From Chlorops oryzae (Eukaryota > Arthropoda > Insecta > Diptera > Chloropidae), in NCBI GenBank assembly GCA_020466095.1, contig CM035806.1, forward strand, positions 68,809,283-68,873,282: DNA of 64,000 nucleotides, written 5' to 3'. Below are positions 11,937 through 23,045 of this stretch, one piece after another; within the stretch, counting starts at the first letter, position 1; the number at the start of each line of letters is the position of its first letter. The position numbers and the translations under genes are program-made. Below the pieces are notes generated by a model. It worked only from the letters and a program-made list of their open reading frames with translations, ran no database searches and was not told the DNA's origin.

Positions 11937-11992
11937 ATTTCACGCGATCTTCGGATTGTGAGTCGAACACGCTTCCACTACGCCAATTCATG
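11937..11992 (-). tRNA. tRNA-like fragment (partial, probable pseudogene or SINE head)
   Basis: On the minus strand the segment reads TTGGCGTAGTGGAAGCGTG. TGGCGTAGTGG is a perfect match to the eukaryotic tRNA A-box pattern. An imperfect anticodon-like arm follows (TTCGA, CTCACAA, TCCGAA). A box-B-like GGTTCAAGTCC lies 55 nt downstream at 11920-11930, but that piece belongs to the family-C repeat, so the T-arm is not its own. No intact acceptor stem was found. A functional tRNA is unlikely. Confidence 0.3.
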
Positions 11993-12687
11993 GTAACGCT
12001 CAACTGACGCTTAAACCTTATTTAAATTTCCGTAGCCAATGAGATTCAAGCACATGAACAGCATCCCTCCACGATGACATGTCCCAACAAGGTGGCTGCA
12101 TGACAAAGTCACCTGTATGACCCAGTGAAATCACTAATGTTTTTGTCCTGCTGGATACATTTTCCTGCTGGGCTTATGCGCTTACATACATACAGACACA
12201 CAAAAGCATCCGGCATTGAGCTTAAATAACAGCACTTAAACTCTCCAGAGGGGCAATAAGTAGCAGATCGTAAAATGGAGATGTAGAGAAATGTCCATGC
12301 ATATTCATTGAAGGGAAACCGAAGCTGCGCTGCGAACATCCACATCGATATAAAAAATATTTTAAGTGGGCCTTAAAAAAAGAAGAAGAAAAAAGAAATT
12401 ATACGAAACAATTTTCTTCACTGAATTTAACCCATTTTCTACCGAAAAAAACAAAAAGACATTAATTTTGTTCGAAAAATCGAACAGCCGTTGAATGGGA
12501 CCCAAAACGAGGATTACTTCAAAAAATCAATTTGATTTTTCATAAACGATTTTGGTACCTGGTTAAAGTGCATAGATGGCTGCATCACAAAACAGTACTT
12601 TTTTAGGATTAATTCCTTATGAACACAACACTGCTCTGTCAAAAGTCACCTTTTAGTAAACGTTTTCCGCGAATTGGAAAAGGTAAT
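11993..12687. other. Intronic stretch, nothing recognised
   Basis: No ORF with a domain and no complete repeat was recognised between the tRNA-like fragment and family-A copy A2. Confidence 0.4.
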
Positions 12688-13543
12688 TATACCCGACACA
12701 CTCTGTGTCGAGGGTATATTGCGTTTGTGTGGTTGCGTGTAACACCCAGAACCAGTCGAGATAGAACATACAAAATATATATAGAAATGATCAGCGTCAC
12801 TAGGAGATTCGATTAAGCCATGTCCGTCTTTCTGTCCGTCCGTCTGTCCGTCTGTTTGTATACAGTTATCTTATCAAAGGAGTTGAGCTATCTTGACAAA
12901 ATTTGGTATGCGTGCTCACGGGGACATGAGTAAGAACAAGTTCAAGTATGGACTCGATCGGACCATTTCTAAGGGTACCTCCAGTACTAGGGTCTGTTAT
13001 GAAAATCACAAAAACTGCTCTAAAATCGAAGTTTTTCAAGATATTTTGATGAAATTTGATATTTGAACATGTTTCAAGGCAAGTAATACGACTTTCAAAA
13101 ATTGAAAAAGTGGGCGTGGCAGAAGGGCGGTTTTCGAAAATTGTCTCCTACACCCGAAATTCAAATGGGACTTGAACGAAATTTGGCGCTTATGCTTCTT
13201 TTGTAGCCTTTAACATCCTCTCCAAAAATTTGATAGGTCCATTATTAAGGGTAACTCCAGTACTAGGGTCTGTCACAAAAATCTCAAAACTGCCCCAAAA
13301 TCGGATTTTTTGAGATATAACACTGAAACTTAGAATTTGAGCGTAAATGTAAGCCTCCGATTAAAAGAATTAGAAAAGTGGGCGTGGCAAAGGGGCGGTT
13401 TTCATAAAGAAATTAAACAAAAGTCGTTATATGGGGCCCCTTATGGCCTTGAACACCTCTTGATATTAAAAATTATTTGAACATGTGTATCTGTGTCGGG
13501 TAGTCGATTGTCAGGCTCGCCTGACTATAACTTACTTGTTTTG
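12688..13543 (+). mobile_element. Family-A Helitron-like repeat, copy A2 (near full length)
   Basis: It starts TTATACCCGACACACTCTGT, which forms a hairpin with the following GAGGGTATA. It has the ATGATCAGCGTCACTAGG core, a (GTCY)n tract at about 12824-12862, two internal modules each carrying AGTACTAGGGTCTGT (about 12990 and 13258), and the 3' stem-loop TCAGGCTCGCCTGA with CTTACTTGTTTTG at 13543. A good reference copy for the family. Confidence 0.8.
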
Positions 13544-13780
13544 TAAATAAGATTGCTCGTACGTCAATTTGTAAAAATTGTCAGTATATTTTTTTTCCTA
13601 AGAAAAAATTTACATTTGTACATTGTACGCTAAAGTCGCATAAATGCGTTGATTTTTTTTCTAATTTAAATTCGTGGTTGTTTGTTGAGAACTTTCGAAA
13701 ATCTCTCATTAAGACTTACCATTCGTAATATACTTTCTTTTTCTGTGAAAATAAGTGGTTATTTCTAAAAATAAACTGAA

Positions 13781-14704
13781 TTGAAGAGTCACTTGAAGGC
13801 ATTAAGCTCTCCGTCACAACAACACCTAAGTCCAGCTCTGAAACCGGTTTTGAGTTCATCAATTGTAGAAAACTCTCCCGCTCTATTGAATTCTTCAGCT
13901 CATAGTGTTAGTACACCAAAAGAGACCCCTACAGTTATTCCTACTGTTTGGATGAGCGAAGTTGATGGCACTCTCAAATCCATACTTAATCTTCTTAAAG
14001 AGGCTGAAGAGCGGACTATGCAGCGTATTGGTGAGATGTCAGCTAAAATCACCAATTTACAAAACGATATGCAAAATCTCAGCACGAGGCTTGTTCAAGT
14101 TGAACAGCGACGAAGTAATGAGATGAGAGAATTCCGATTGTCGGAAGAGAACATGAATATTCGTACTAATCAGATGGTCTCGGAGCTAACCTACTTACGC
14201 TCAACGGTTGTTACTCTTGAAAATAAACTCGAGAGTACTGAAAATAGTTCAATTGCTACTGATTTTATTATCAATGGCATCCCTCGGAAAGACAATGAAG
14301 ATCTTCATGGCCTTATTACTGCGGTATGTAATATTGTGCACTTCGGACCTCCTAAAGTACGTGATGTTTTGCGGGTTTCCTTCAACAACGAGCAGAAAAA
14401 TAAGGTATCGCCAATAGTTGTCAAGCTAATGTCACCATTTGACCGCAATCAATTGTTTAAAGCTATTTCTGGCTTCTGCAAAACGAACAAAAGATCTCTC
14501 AATCTTTCTGATATTGGCTCTGATGAAAACAGCAATATTTATGTGCATGAATGTCTCACCAAAACAAACAGGGCAATAATGCATCATGCTTCCTTATTTA
14601 AGCGACGTAAACTCCTCTCCGCTGCGTTTTCCATTAGAGGACAGGTGTTCGTAAGAGGGATCTCAGAAACTGAGACGAAACGAGTAGCTACATTGAGATG
14701 TTGA
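13781..14704 (+). CDS. LINE ORF1 protein (coiled-coil nucleic-acid-binding type)
   Basis: An intact 307-codon frame, preceded by an in-frame stop at 13772-13774. There is no ATG before residue 58 (VWMSEVDG), so the original start may have been lost or translation begins inside. Residues about 65-160 are rich in heptad-like leucine, glutamate and arginine (ITNLQNDMQNLSTRLVQVEQ), predicting a coiled coil for trimer or multimer formation. The part beginning TDFIINGIPRKDNEDL resembles the FP25-like nucleic-acid-binding domain seen in ORF1 proteins of insect LINEs. The C-terminus is basic. Its role would be RNA binding and assembly of the retrotransposition RNP. It is the longest unbroken LINE frame on the plus strand here, in contrast to its broken ORF2. 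Confidence 0.7.
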   Translation: MKSHLKALSSPSQQHLSPALKPVLSSSIVENSPALLNSSAHSVSTPKETPTVIPTVWMSEVDGTLKSILNLLKEAEERTMQRIGEMSAKITNLQNDMQNLSTRLVQVEQRRSNEMREFRLSEENMNIRTNQMVSELTYLRSTVVTLENKLESTENSSIATDFIINGIPRKDNEDLHGLITAVCNIVHFGPPKVRDVLRVSFNNEQKNKVSPIVVKLMSPFDRNQLFKAISGFCKTNKRSLNLSDIGSDENSNIYVHECLTKTNRAIMHHASLFKRRKLLSAAFSIRGQVFVRGISETETKRVATLRC

Positions 14705-15092
14705 CTATATAGCCGGTAATAATAATAACAAAAACAACAACAACAGAAACAAAAACAACAAGAAAAACAACAACAGCAACAACAATACAAATCTATAATC
14801 TTAAATGAATATTAAAACAAAAACTAGTTCGATTGTATGTTAAATATAAATTACAACACACTAACTACAGATCAGTTGATTGTAAGTTTCTTCGTTGCTT
14901 TCTTTCTCTTTTTCTTTTTCATATTACTACTTACATTACCGCCTGAATTCATAATAATAATTGAATTGAGATTTTTTATTTTAAGATTTCCTTTTTTGAA
15001 ACTGAATTATGAATATTTAGACTTTTATACTCTCAGTAACTATCTTATAGCTATTTATTGTCAGTTTGACTGCGCCAAATATTCCATATTTT

Positions 15093-17739
15093 ATGAATAA
15101 CATTTTTTCGAGTCTCAGTAACTGCAACGAACATTTGCGCACTCTTTTGAAATTATTTGTCAAAAATAATCGTGGTTTTCAAATATGCAGCTGTAATGCT
15201 CGAAGCCTAAATGTACTTAAACTCGATTACCTTAATTTCACTTTCACTCAACTAGACGTTGACGTAGTTTGTGTAACTGAAACTTGGTTCAAATCTGAAT
15301 TTGATTATGACTTATATAAGTTATGTGACTATGACTTGCTGCGTAACGATAGACACGCGAGGGGCTGGCATTGCAAATTACATAAAAAAAGAATACAAAC
15401 GAAAAGTAGTGTATTAATCAGAGAGCTCTGAGGAAATTGAAACGAGGTTTGTTGAAGTTGGCGACAGTCACTGTAAGATCCTGATAATCTGTGTTTACAA
15501 TCCTCACAGATCTTGTTTAATGAATAGCTTATTCACTAAGATAGCTGAATTTAGTCATGCTTATGAACACATACTCATTTGTGGTGACTTCAATGTAGAC
15601 CGTTTGATTAAAGACTCGCTGTCTGTAAACCTTATGAATTTATTTAGCTCTCTAGCAATCAATGTAGTGAACACTTTTCCTACGCGTTATGCCCCTAATA
15701 CCAAACCCAGTCTACTCGACTTGTTGTGCGTCTCCAACTTATCTACTGTCGGGAATTATGATCAAATTTCTTTATCGGGCCTTTCTGATCATGACATGCT
15801 TTGCATCTCGTATAATATTCCACTAAATAAAGACATACAAAACAATCACATTTCATTCCGAGATTTTAAGCACATCAACCTCGACCAGCTGTATCAGGAA
15901 GCCAATAATCTCCCATGGAACATCTGTTGGGGTTTTCCCGATGTAAATGATAAGCTTGACCACTTCATGAATATGATAACTTATTTGTTCGATCAATATG
16001 TTCCTGAAAGGCAATTTCAAATAAAAAACCACAAAAAACCCTGGTTCACTGCGGATGTCAAGCAAGCGATTGTTTTTCGCAATCGTAAATACTCGACGTG
16101 AAGGCGCAACCCTAATAGCAATAACTGGGAGAGCTACCGTGCTGCTCGTAACTATGCTAATATTTCTACAAGAAACTCCAAAAGAATTTTTTATAACTCG
16201 CAATTTAATGCACACTTGCCCCCTAAAACCCTATAGAAAAACCTGGATAATATTGGCGTTTCTAATAAGAAAAGCAAGGAATGTAATTTTGATGTTAACG
16301 AAATGAATAATTATTTTCTATCATCGAGCCTTTCTCCTAGCCTAACCTCATTTGAGATAGACCAGAGGCGTATATATCAACCCGAAAATGCGTTTTTCTT
16401 TTGCAATATTACTGAAAATGATGTCCTTAGGGGTGTTCTTTCGGTGAAATCGAATGCTGTGGGTAATGACAAAATTAGCTTGCGCTTTATTAAGCTCATT
16501 ATGCCATATATCATCTCGTCCCTAACGCACATTTTAAACTTTTCTGTAACGTCGTCAAACTTTCCAGATTCTTGGAAAGTTGCCATTGTTCTGCCAGTAG
16601 CCAAGGTCAGGGTGCCAAATGATCCTAAAGACTTTCGTCCAATCAGTTTATTGCCAGCTCTGTCGAAAGTATTTGAAAAGTGTCTCTACTGGCAACTCAT
16701 AGAGTTCTTAAACAGAAACCAACTAATTAACGAAGTTCAATCTGGCTTCAGACGTAAACACAGTTGCACAACTGCTACGCTTAAAGTACTAGAGGACATT
16801 TGACCTGCTTTTGATAGTGGTGAGCTGACATTCCTGGTCTTACTGGATTTTTCCAAAGCGTTTGACACTGTTGACCATCGGATTTTGATTAGTAAACTGA
16901 AACACTACTTTGGCTTTAGCGGCAGTGCGCTCAATTTATTAAAGTCCTACCTCTCTGATAGAAAACAGAAAGTCGTAGTCAATTGGAATTCATCTGAGTT
17001 AAGGAATGTTCCGACAGGAGTTCCGCAGGGATCTATCTTAGGTCCTCTGCTGTTCTGCATGTTTATTAATGATATTGTGCACTGTTGTGAAAATATCTCC
17101 ATTCATCTTTATGCAGATGATGCCCAAATTTACATGTCGAGGCGTGTTGGACTATCTGAAGATTTAGTCTCCAGAATTAACGACGATCTGCTCATAATTT
17201 CAAGGTGGGCTCTCTCAAACAAACTCAGTCTCAATGCGGCTAAAACTAATGCGGTTGCAATTTCTCATCAAGATATTGATCTTGGGCACCTCCCACCACT
17301 CATGCTCTGCAACATTGTTATTAAACTTGAAAAAACTGTTTCCAGTCTTGGTTTCATTATCAACAATAAATTAACCTGTGTCGATGAGGTCAATCGTTTG
17401 ATTAATAAGGCTTATTATGTCCTTCGAAAACTATAACACACGTCCACGTTAATCCCCTGCGAGACTAAAATGAAATTGGTTCGCAGTCTGATTGTACCAA
17501 TGATAACATATGTTTCTATAGTATATGGTGACATGGATTCGGCATCTCTCCAGAAAGTACAGCTAATGTTAAACAATGCCGCTCGTTTTATCTTCTCGAG
17601 AAGAAAATATCACCACATCTCTACTTTCTCAACTCAGATCTTAAAATGCAGCCTTCTGACGTATTTCATAACCCGTTGGATCTTATTTTTGCACAATCTG
17701 ATTCAAGATAGAACCCCCAGTATCTTTACAGAAATTTAA
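15093..17739 (+). pseudogene. LINE ORF2: endonuclease-reverse transcriptase, broken
   Basis: The endonuclease starts near 15180 with QICSCNARSLNVLKLDYLNF, followed by VCVTETW. A frameshift near 15360 and an in-frame stop near 15416 break the enzyme. It continues at 15520 with LICGDFNVDRL and reaches SGLSDHDMLC near 15780. Another frameshift occurs near 16100 and a stop at 16801-16803 in the RT fingers. The palm keeps LLDFSKAFDTVDH (about 16840-16875), GVPQGSILGPL (near 17020) and the catalytic LYADDAQIY (near 17110). After a stop at about 17434 the thumb region resumes (MKLVRSLIVPMITY) to 17739. The catalytic residues are mostly retained, so decay is recent to moderate. No RNase H or CCHC domain is seen. 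Confidence 0.75.
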
Positions 17740-17909
17740 CCTTCTCTTCATCTAATCGCACTCGTAATCTATTATTTCCACAATATAAGTATCTTTCCAC
17801 ATCGCGGTGCTTCAAATTGGCAATGGATAGTTTCTTGTCTGGTAGTAGTAATAATTAGTAAAAATTAGTAATAACACTGTGCTCGAATTCGGTACTTTTT
17901 TTTTACCGA

Positions 17910-18029
17910 TGTTATATGCTTTACTATTTAGCTAGAACTGATTGTAGCGTACCAGAAGACAGGGAATAAAGAAGAACGACGGCAAGTCAGTCAGCAATGA
18001 AACACGCGCCTATTCACTTCGTTCTAACA
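17910..18029 (+). repeat. 5' LTR of the Gypsy element
   Basis: Starts TGTTATATGCTTTACTATTT and ends CGTTCTAACA (a G follows at both LTRs). At 120 bp it is unusually short. It matches the 3' LTR with one visible difference, ACGACGGCAAG versus ACGACTGCAAG. Confidence 0.9.
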
Positions 18030-18047
18030 GTTCTGGCGACGAAAGGA

Positions 18048-19258
18048 AAATTTTTTTTTAACTGACTACGCAGGAAAGTTCAACCTCAACTACTGCTGGA
18101 AGACATCAGGAAAGATCAGTTTCCACGTTTCATTTTGATTCGTTCGACAAAAAAACTACGACGTGGAGTCGTTGGGTGCAACGCTTCGAAACGGCATTGC
18201 TAATTTTTAATGCGGATTTGTCGAAGAAGAAGCAACTTTTGTTACATTACATGGGTGCGTCCACCTATGATACGCTTTGAGACAAAGTACTACCGAGAAC
18301 TCCAAAACAGTTGCTGTATGCGGAAATTGTGTCGGCGCTGGAGGAATATTTTAACCCAAAAGGGAACGAAATATTACAAAACTACCATTTCAACCTACGA
18401 AAACAAAAGGAGGATGTAACCTGTGCCGACTTCTTGGTTGCTTTACGAAGATTGGCGGTTGGATGCAATTTCGGTACGTTTACGGATACGGCTTTACGTA
18501 ACCAATTCGTCTTTGGAATATGGAGTCAAAGAATTCAAGGTCGACTGTTGGAAAAAAAGTCATGTTCATTGGATGACGCAATCACGTTGGCCAGCGCTTG
18601 CGAAATTGCAGAAAGAGAAGGTGGAGAATAACACCAAAAAGTGGGAGAAACCGAAACAGTGGATAAAATAAAGCACAAAAAGAAGCCAACTAACCGAAAA
18701 GCTACTGGAAAAACTGGTAATGAGAATAAAGCTGAAAATAATACTGGTAAAAGATGCTACCGATGTGGCAACGCCGATCATTTTGCAAACAGCTGTCCAT
18801 ACAAAGAAGAGAAATGTCATCTATGCAAAAAGAAAGGACATCTTCGAAAAATGTGTCTACAGAAGAAGAAAACACTGGATTTAATTACAGAAAGCGAACA
18901 GGTGAAGGAGCCAGTTATCGTGGAGGATTTATTTCAACTCGAAGATAATTCAGATATGGATGTACGGCGCAAGCTGCATTGTGAGCTGAATGTCAATAAT
19001 CAAAACATTGAGTTCGAGATCGACACTGGTTCGCCGGTTACTATTATGAATGTGGACGATGCGAAAAAGTTTTTCCTAAAGAAAAAATTAAGACTTCAGA
19101 CATCGAACTATATAGTTATTGTAAAACTCACTTACACTGTTTTGGTTATATTTTGGTTACAGTTAACTCAGGAAAAGGCATTCAAGCGAAAATATATGTT
19201 GTACGTTCCGATCGAAAACCTTTGCTGGGTAGAGAGTGGTTACGTTCGATCAAATTAA
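18048..19258 (+). pseudogene. Gypsy gag and protease region, broken
   Basis: One frame carries the capsid-like region (ADFLVALRRLAVGCNFGTF near 18428), then two CCHC zinc knuckles, CYRCGNADHFANSC (about 18755) and CHLCKKKGHLRKMC (about 18815), then the aspartic protease start IEFEIDTGSPVTIM (about 19010). In-frame stops lie near 18278 and at 18629-18631, upstream of the knuckles. The protease C-terminal half loses frame at about 19130 and continues in the overlapping frame (KPLLGREWLRSIKLNW from about 19215). In the family, Gag packages RNA and the protease cleaves the polyprotein. This copy cannot make an intact Gag-Pol without readthrough. Confidence 0.8.
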
Positions 19259-22055
19259 ATTGGCGTGAGATGTTAGGCGAAGAATCAACTAGAATGACTG
19301 TATGTGCCTTAAGTGAAGACACCAACGTCCGACTGAAGACGATCTTACGCAAATATCCTAAACTGTTTTCGGGGGAACCCGGCAGAATCGTAGGCCATCA
19401 AGCCAAGTTGTACTTAAGATCCGAGGCAACACCTAAGTTTTTAAAGGCAAGACGGGTACCTTTCCCATTACTACAAACAGTGGAAGCGGCAATTGCGAAG
19501 CAAGTCGAGGAGGGCATCCTGGTGAAGGTAGATAAGTCAGAGTGGGCAACACCCATAGTAGCAGTTCCAAAGCGCGGAGGTGCCGTTAGAATTTGCGGAG
19601 ACTACAAGGTGACACTGAATCCGGCATTAATAGTGGATGAGCATCCGTTACCCACCATAGACGAATTATTTAGTGCTATGGCAGGAGGTAAGAGATTTTC
19701 CAAGATAGATTTAGCGAATGCATACTTACAGCTGGAAATCCAACCCGAGGATCAACCACTGCTGACTCTGAATACCCACAAAGGCTTGTATAAACCAACG
19801 CGCATGATGTTCGGTATCGCTTGTGCACCGAGCAAGTGGCAGAGATTCATGGAGCAAGTGCTGAGCGATTTGCCGGGAGTCACGCTTTTTTTGGATGACA
19901 TAAAAATTACGGCTGACAATGATGAAACCCACTTGAAACGCATAGATGAAGTGCTGCGCAGACTTAATGATCATAACATGCGTGTAAACCTAAAGAAATC
20001 GGAGTTTCTACAAGATCGAATAGAGTACTGTGGATATGAAATCGATAAAAGGGGAATTCGGAAACAGCGAAATAAAGTAATAGCAATTCAAAACATGAAG
20101 CAGCCGAGTAACAAGGATGAGTTGCGGGCTTTTCTCGGACTAATAAACTATAACGGTCGTTTTATTTCAAATCTGAGCGATATCGTGTACCCACTAAATT
20201 TACTTTTACACCAGAATACGAAATTTACATTTGACGGAAAGTGCGTGGAAGCGTTCGAAATGATAAAAAAAATGTATGCAGTCCGATACGGTGTTAACGC
20301 ATTACAACCCAAAGTTACCTTTGGTGCTGGCGGTTGATGCCAGCCCTACGGGAGTAGGAGCGGTTCTTAGCCATACATTTCCAAATGGATCAGAAAAGCC
20401 TATACAGTTTGCGTCCCAAACCCTAAACAAAGTGCAACAAAGGTACAGCCAAGTGGACAAAGAAGCTTACGCGATCATATTCGGCGTAAAAAAATTTTAA
20501 CAATATTTATTTGGCAGAAAATTTTGTTTAGTGACGGACAACAAGGCGATAGCTCAAATTTTTTCACCTCAAAAAGGGCTTCCAACGTTGTCTGCAACTC
20601 GTATGCAGCATTATGTAGTTTATTTGGAATCTTTTAACTACACCATTCGTTGCAAGAAAAGTAAAGAAAACGCGAATGCTGATGCGATGTCACGCTTACC
20701 GACACCAGAGGAATACGGATCGATAGAGGAAGTGGATATCGTGGAAACGGAGTTGATTGATAACTTACCCATCATAGTGGACCGGTTAAGGGAGGAAACG
20801 GGAAAAGAGGAAGAAATTCGCCATTTAAGGGAGTGCTTGAAATACGGACGTTTGTGCGAGTCAAAAGAACGATTTGGAATCTCGCAAGCGGAATTCACCT
20901 TGCAGAAAGGCTGTATTCTACCGGGTATACGAGTCTATATTCCAAAAAGCCTTCGTAAAACCGTGTTAGAAGAGCTACAAACGGGTCATTTTGGCATGTA
21001 AAAAATGAAGACTTTAGCACGTTCCTATTGCTGGTGGCCCCATATCGATGACGACATTGAAAGACTGATCATCAGCTGTGCTTCTTGTCAAAGGACGCGG
21101 CCAAATCCAAACGCAATACCAGTCCATCCCTGGGTGTCACCGAGCAAAGTGTTCGAGAGGGTTCACGTGGATTATGCAGGTCCGATTCATGGAAAATATC
21201 TATTTATCCTAGTTGATGCTTTAAGTAAATGGCCTGTGGTTCGTGTCGTTAGCAACATGACAGCGGAATCAACCATTGAAGAATGTCGAGAAATCTTTTC
21301 AACATTCGGAATACCACGTGTACTGGTGAGTGACCATGGAACGCAATTTAATTCCAAAGAATTCCAATTTTTTTTAAAGGCAAATGGCATAATGGCAAGG
21401 TGCTCCCTACCATCCAGCCACAAACGGGCAGGCGGAGAGGTTTGTGCAAACAGTAAAGAATAACCTAAAGGCCTCCAACTGTCAGCCACAAACGATGAAA
21501 ATGAATCTGGCTAACATTTTACTTGCATATCGAAGGGCAATACATCCGACTACAGGGAAAAGCCCAGCTATGATTATGTTCGGACGACAAATCTCATCAC
21601 GACTTGATTTGTTACTTCCCGAAAATAGCGTTGAGCTACAATCTCGCCGTTTAACCAACATTCAATTTATAGTGGGTGAAAGAGTGGCTGTTCGGGAGTA
21701 CATTTCAGGCAACAAATGGCAATTTGGACAAATCAGTGCCATTGTTGGTGCGGTACACTACGAAATAATCCTAGATGATGGACGTATTTGGAAGCGGCAT
21801 GCAGACCAGATCAGAAAAGTAGGCCAGGAACTCGTCAACGAGCCTCAAGACAAAGAAAATCCTGTGAAAGTTACCGATCCGGTCGAACAACCATCTGAAA
21901 AACGACCAGAACCAACCGCGGAACCGAAATCTTCAATGAGTGAGGAAAGTCAGACACTGTGTACACCGATGCAAGAACTGAGCCAAAGTGCACCAGAAGT
22001 TAGACGTTCCAATCGTACACGGAAACCACCTGAAAGATTAACTTACGATAACTAA
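19153..22055 (+). pseudogene. Gypsy pol: RT, RNase H and integrase, broken
   Basis: From 19153 the frame holds the protease tail and RT. The catalytic aspartates are visible in FSKIDLANAYLQLEI (near 19696) and LFLDDIKIT (near 19885). A frameshift near 20270 moves into RNase H (LAVDASPTGVGAVLS near 20325; VTDNKAIAQIF near 20530), with a stop at 20498-20500 and another at about 20999. The integrase has the H2C2 zinc region (CASCQRTRP near 21090) and core aspartates in VHVDYAGP (near 21165) and VLVSDHGTQFN (near 21330). A frameshift near 21415 falls next to the third catalytic residue. A C-terminal chromo/SH3-like tail and acidic/proline-rich end (RRSNRTRKPPERLTYDN) close at 22055. Several lesions are single-base and could be assembly errors. 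Confidence 0.85.
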
Positions 22056-22186
22056 ATTCCATTCATATTCAAACTTCTTTTTCACTGTTTTCGTATCAAA
22101 TAATGATTTCAAAAAACTAACTGTTAATCGTAAATCACATGATGTTTCCAAGAATGTTACCTTAAGTTCAGTTAAGCTGGAGAGAG

Positions 22187-22306
22187 TGTTATATGCTTTA
22201 CTATTTAGCTAGAACTGATTGTAGCGTACCAGAAGACAGGGAATAAAGAAGAACGACTGCAAGTCAGTCAGCAATGAAACACGCGCCTATTCACTTCGTT
22301 CTAACA
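22187..22306 (+). repeat. 3' LTR of the Gypsy element
   Basis: The same 120-bp sequence as 17910-18029 with a single substitution. It is preceded by a purine-rich tract ending at 22186 and followed by G then CCGA, which also stands immediately before the 5' LTR. Confidence 0.9.
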
Positions 22307-22706
22307 GCCGACAACATGGAGACAAATCTGGTAAACATAATTGGAGGGCACTGAATTCAGTCCCATCAACCGTTTTTCTAGATTGGCTCTAGTTTTTGAG
22401 ATATCGCGATTTAAAAATTGTGACTAACTTCATTAAAAATTATATATATTTCGCTCATGTTGCTATATATTTATGACAGAATATGCTATATATTTATGAC
22501 AGAAAACTTCGCTGTAATCCCAACGGTAGTTGGTATTTTATAAGTGCTTCTTTTAATTTTATTCACATTTATTTAAAAAAAATTGAAGCACACTTTTAGG
22601 GGAAGTGAAACTGTTGACATTAGATTTTTTTAAAATATATTTTTTAAATTTAAAGAAACAGTTCTCAGAAAGAACTTTAAGATTATTTAACAAAACGGCT
22701 TAATGG

Positions 22707-23045
22707 GAAAGCCGATTCCAATTCAATAAATGGTTAAAAATTTAGAAAAATTAAGTTTTTTGGGTCTTTGGGCATATAATTTTGTATTTCAAATATCACG
22801 TAAACAAGAGCTAACCTAAAAAAACGACTAGCATCATTGAATTCAGCGTACTCGAATTAGGTTTTTCCCCCGGGTCCCCGGCTTGACGGATTTTGCAACA
22901 AGCATAGTGTAATTAGACATAATTTTAGTATAATGTTAGTTTATAACTATTACCATTTAAACATGTGCACTTAAATGGACTATAAAAGACTTCAAGTCTT
23001 AAGTGTCTTAACTACAGCAATAAATTGAATTGAATTGAATTGAAA
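22707..23045 (+). mobile_element. Flank of repeat D2 and probable 3' end of the CR1/L2-like LINE
   Basis: The segment from about 22880 contains an AT-rich 3'-UTR-like sequence ending in AATTGAATTGAATTGAATTG, a short tandem tail at 23022-23041. CR1/L2-type LINEs often end in a short tandem repeat instead of poly(A), so this is the probable original 3' terminus displaced by the D2 insertion. The link to the LINE body is inferred from position and tail type, not shown by overlap. Confidence 0.45.

Larger units (their letters stand above)
13544..17868 (+). mobile_element. CR1/L2-like non-LTR retrotransposon (body)
   Basis: The order is ORF1 (13781-14704), an AAC-rich spacer (about 14713-14790), and ORF2 with AP-type endonuclease then reverse transcriptase (about 15093-17740). 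There is no RNase H. RT phrases such as LLDFSKAFDTVDH, GVPQGSILGPLLF and LYADDAQIY fit the CR1/L2/Rex group better than Jockey. The element is interrupted at about 17868 by repeat D2, and its 3' end probably resumes near 22880 and finishes in the TTGAA-type tail at 23022-23041. The 5' limit is inferred from the end of family-A copy A2. Confidence 0.75.
17910..22306 (+). mobile_element. Ty3/Gypsy LTR retrotransposon, env-less, degenerate internal region
   Basis: It has two 120-bp LTRs, gag with two zinc knuckles, then protease, RT, RNase H and integrase in Gypsy order, and no env frame. A purine-rich tract (AGCTGGAGAGAG) abuts the 3' LTR, and a TTCTGGCGACGAAAGG segment follows the 5' LTR as the primer-binding candidate. 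CCGA stands directly left of the 5' LTR and one base beyond the 3' LTR end, a likely 4-bp target duplication. The RT motif is FLDD instead of YxDD, seen in some Gypsy lineages. It lies inside repeat D2, which lies inside a LINE. Confidence 0.88.
17869..22706 (+). repeat. Dispersed repeat D, copy D2 (split by the Gypsy insertion)
   Basis: The left part is 17869-17909 (TAACACTGTGCTCGAATTC, then the GGTAC-T-run-ACCGA segment). The right part runs from 22308 on (CCGACAACATGGAGACAAAT onward). Joined, they match copy D1 over about 430 bp. The right boundary is uncertain: similarity to D1 ends near 22706, but the interrupted LINE may not resume until about 22880. D2 lacks the palindromic MITE present in D1. 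Confidence 0.65.

Noticed and set aside
17910..22306. Gypsy element as an infectious env-bearing retrovirus-like element
   Set aside because: The frame after integrase ends at 22055 and only about 130 bp remain before the 3' LTR, so there is no room for env.
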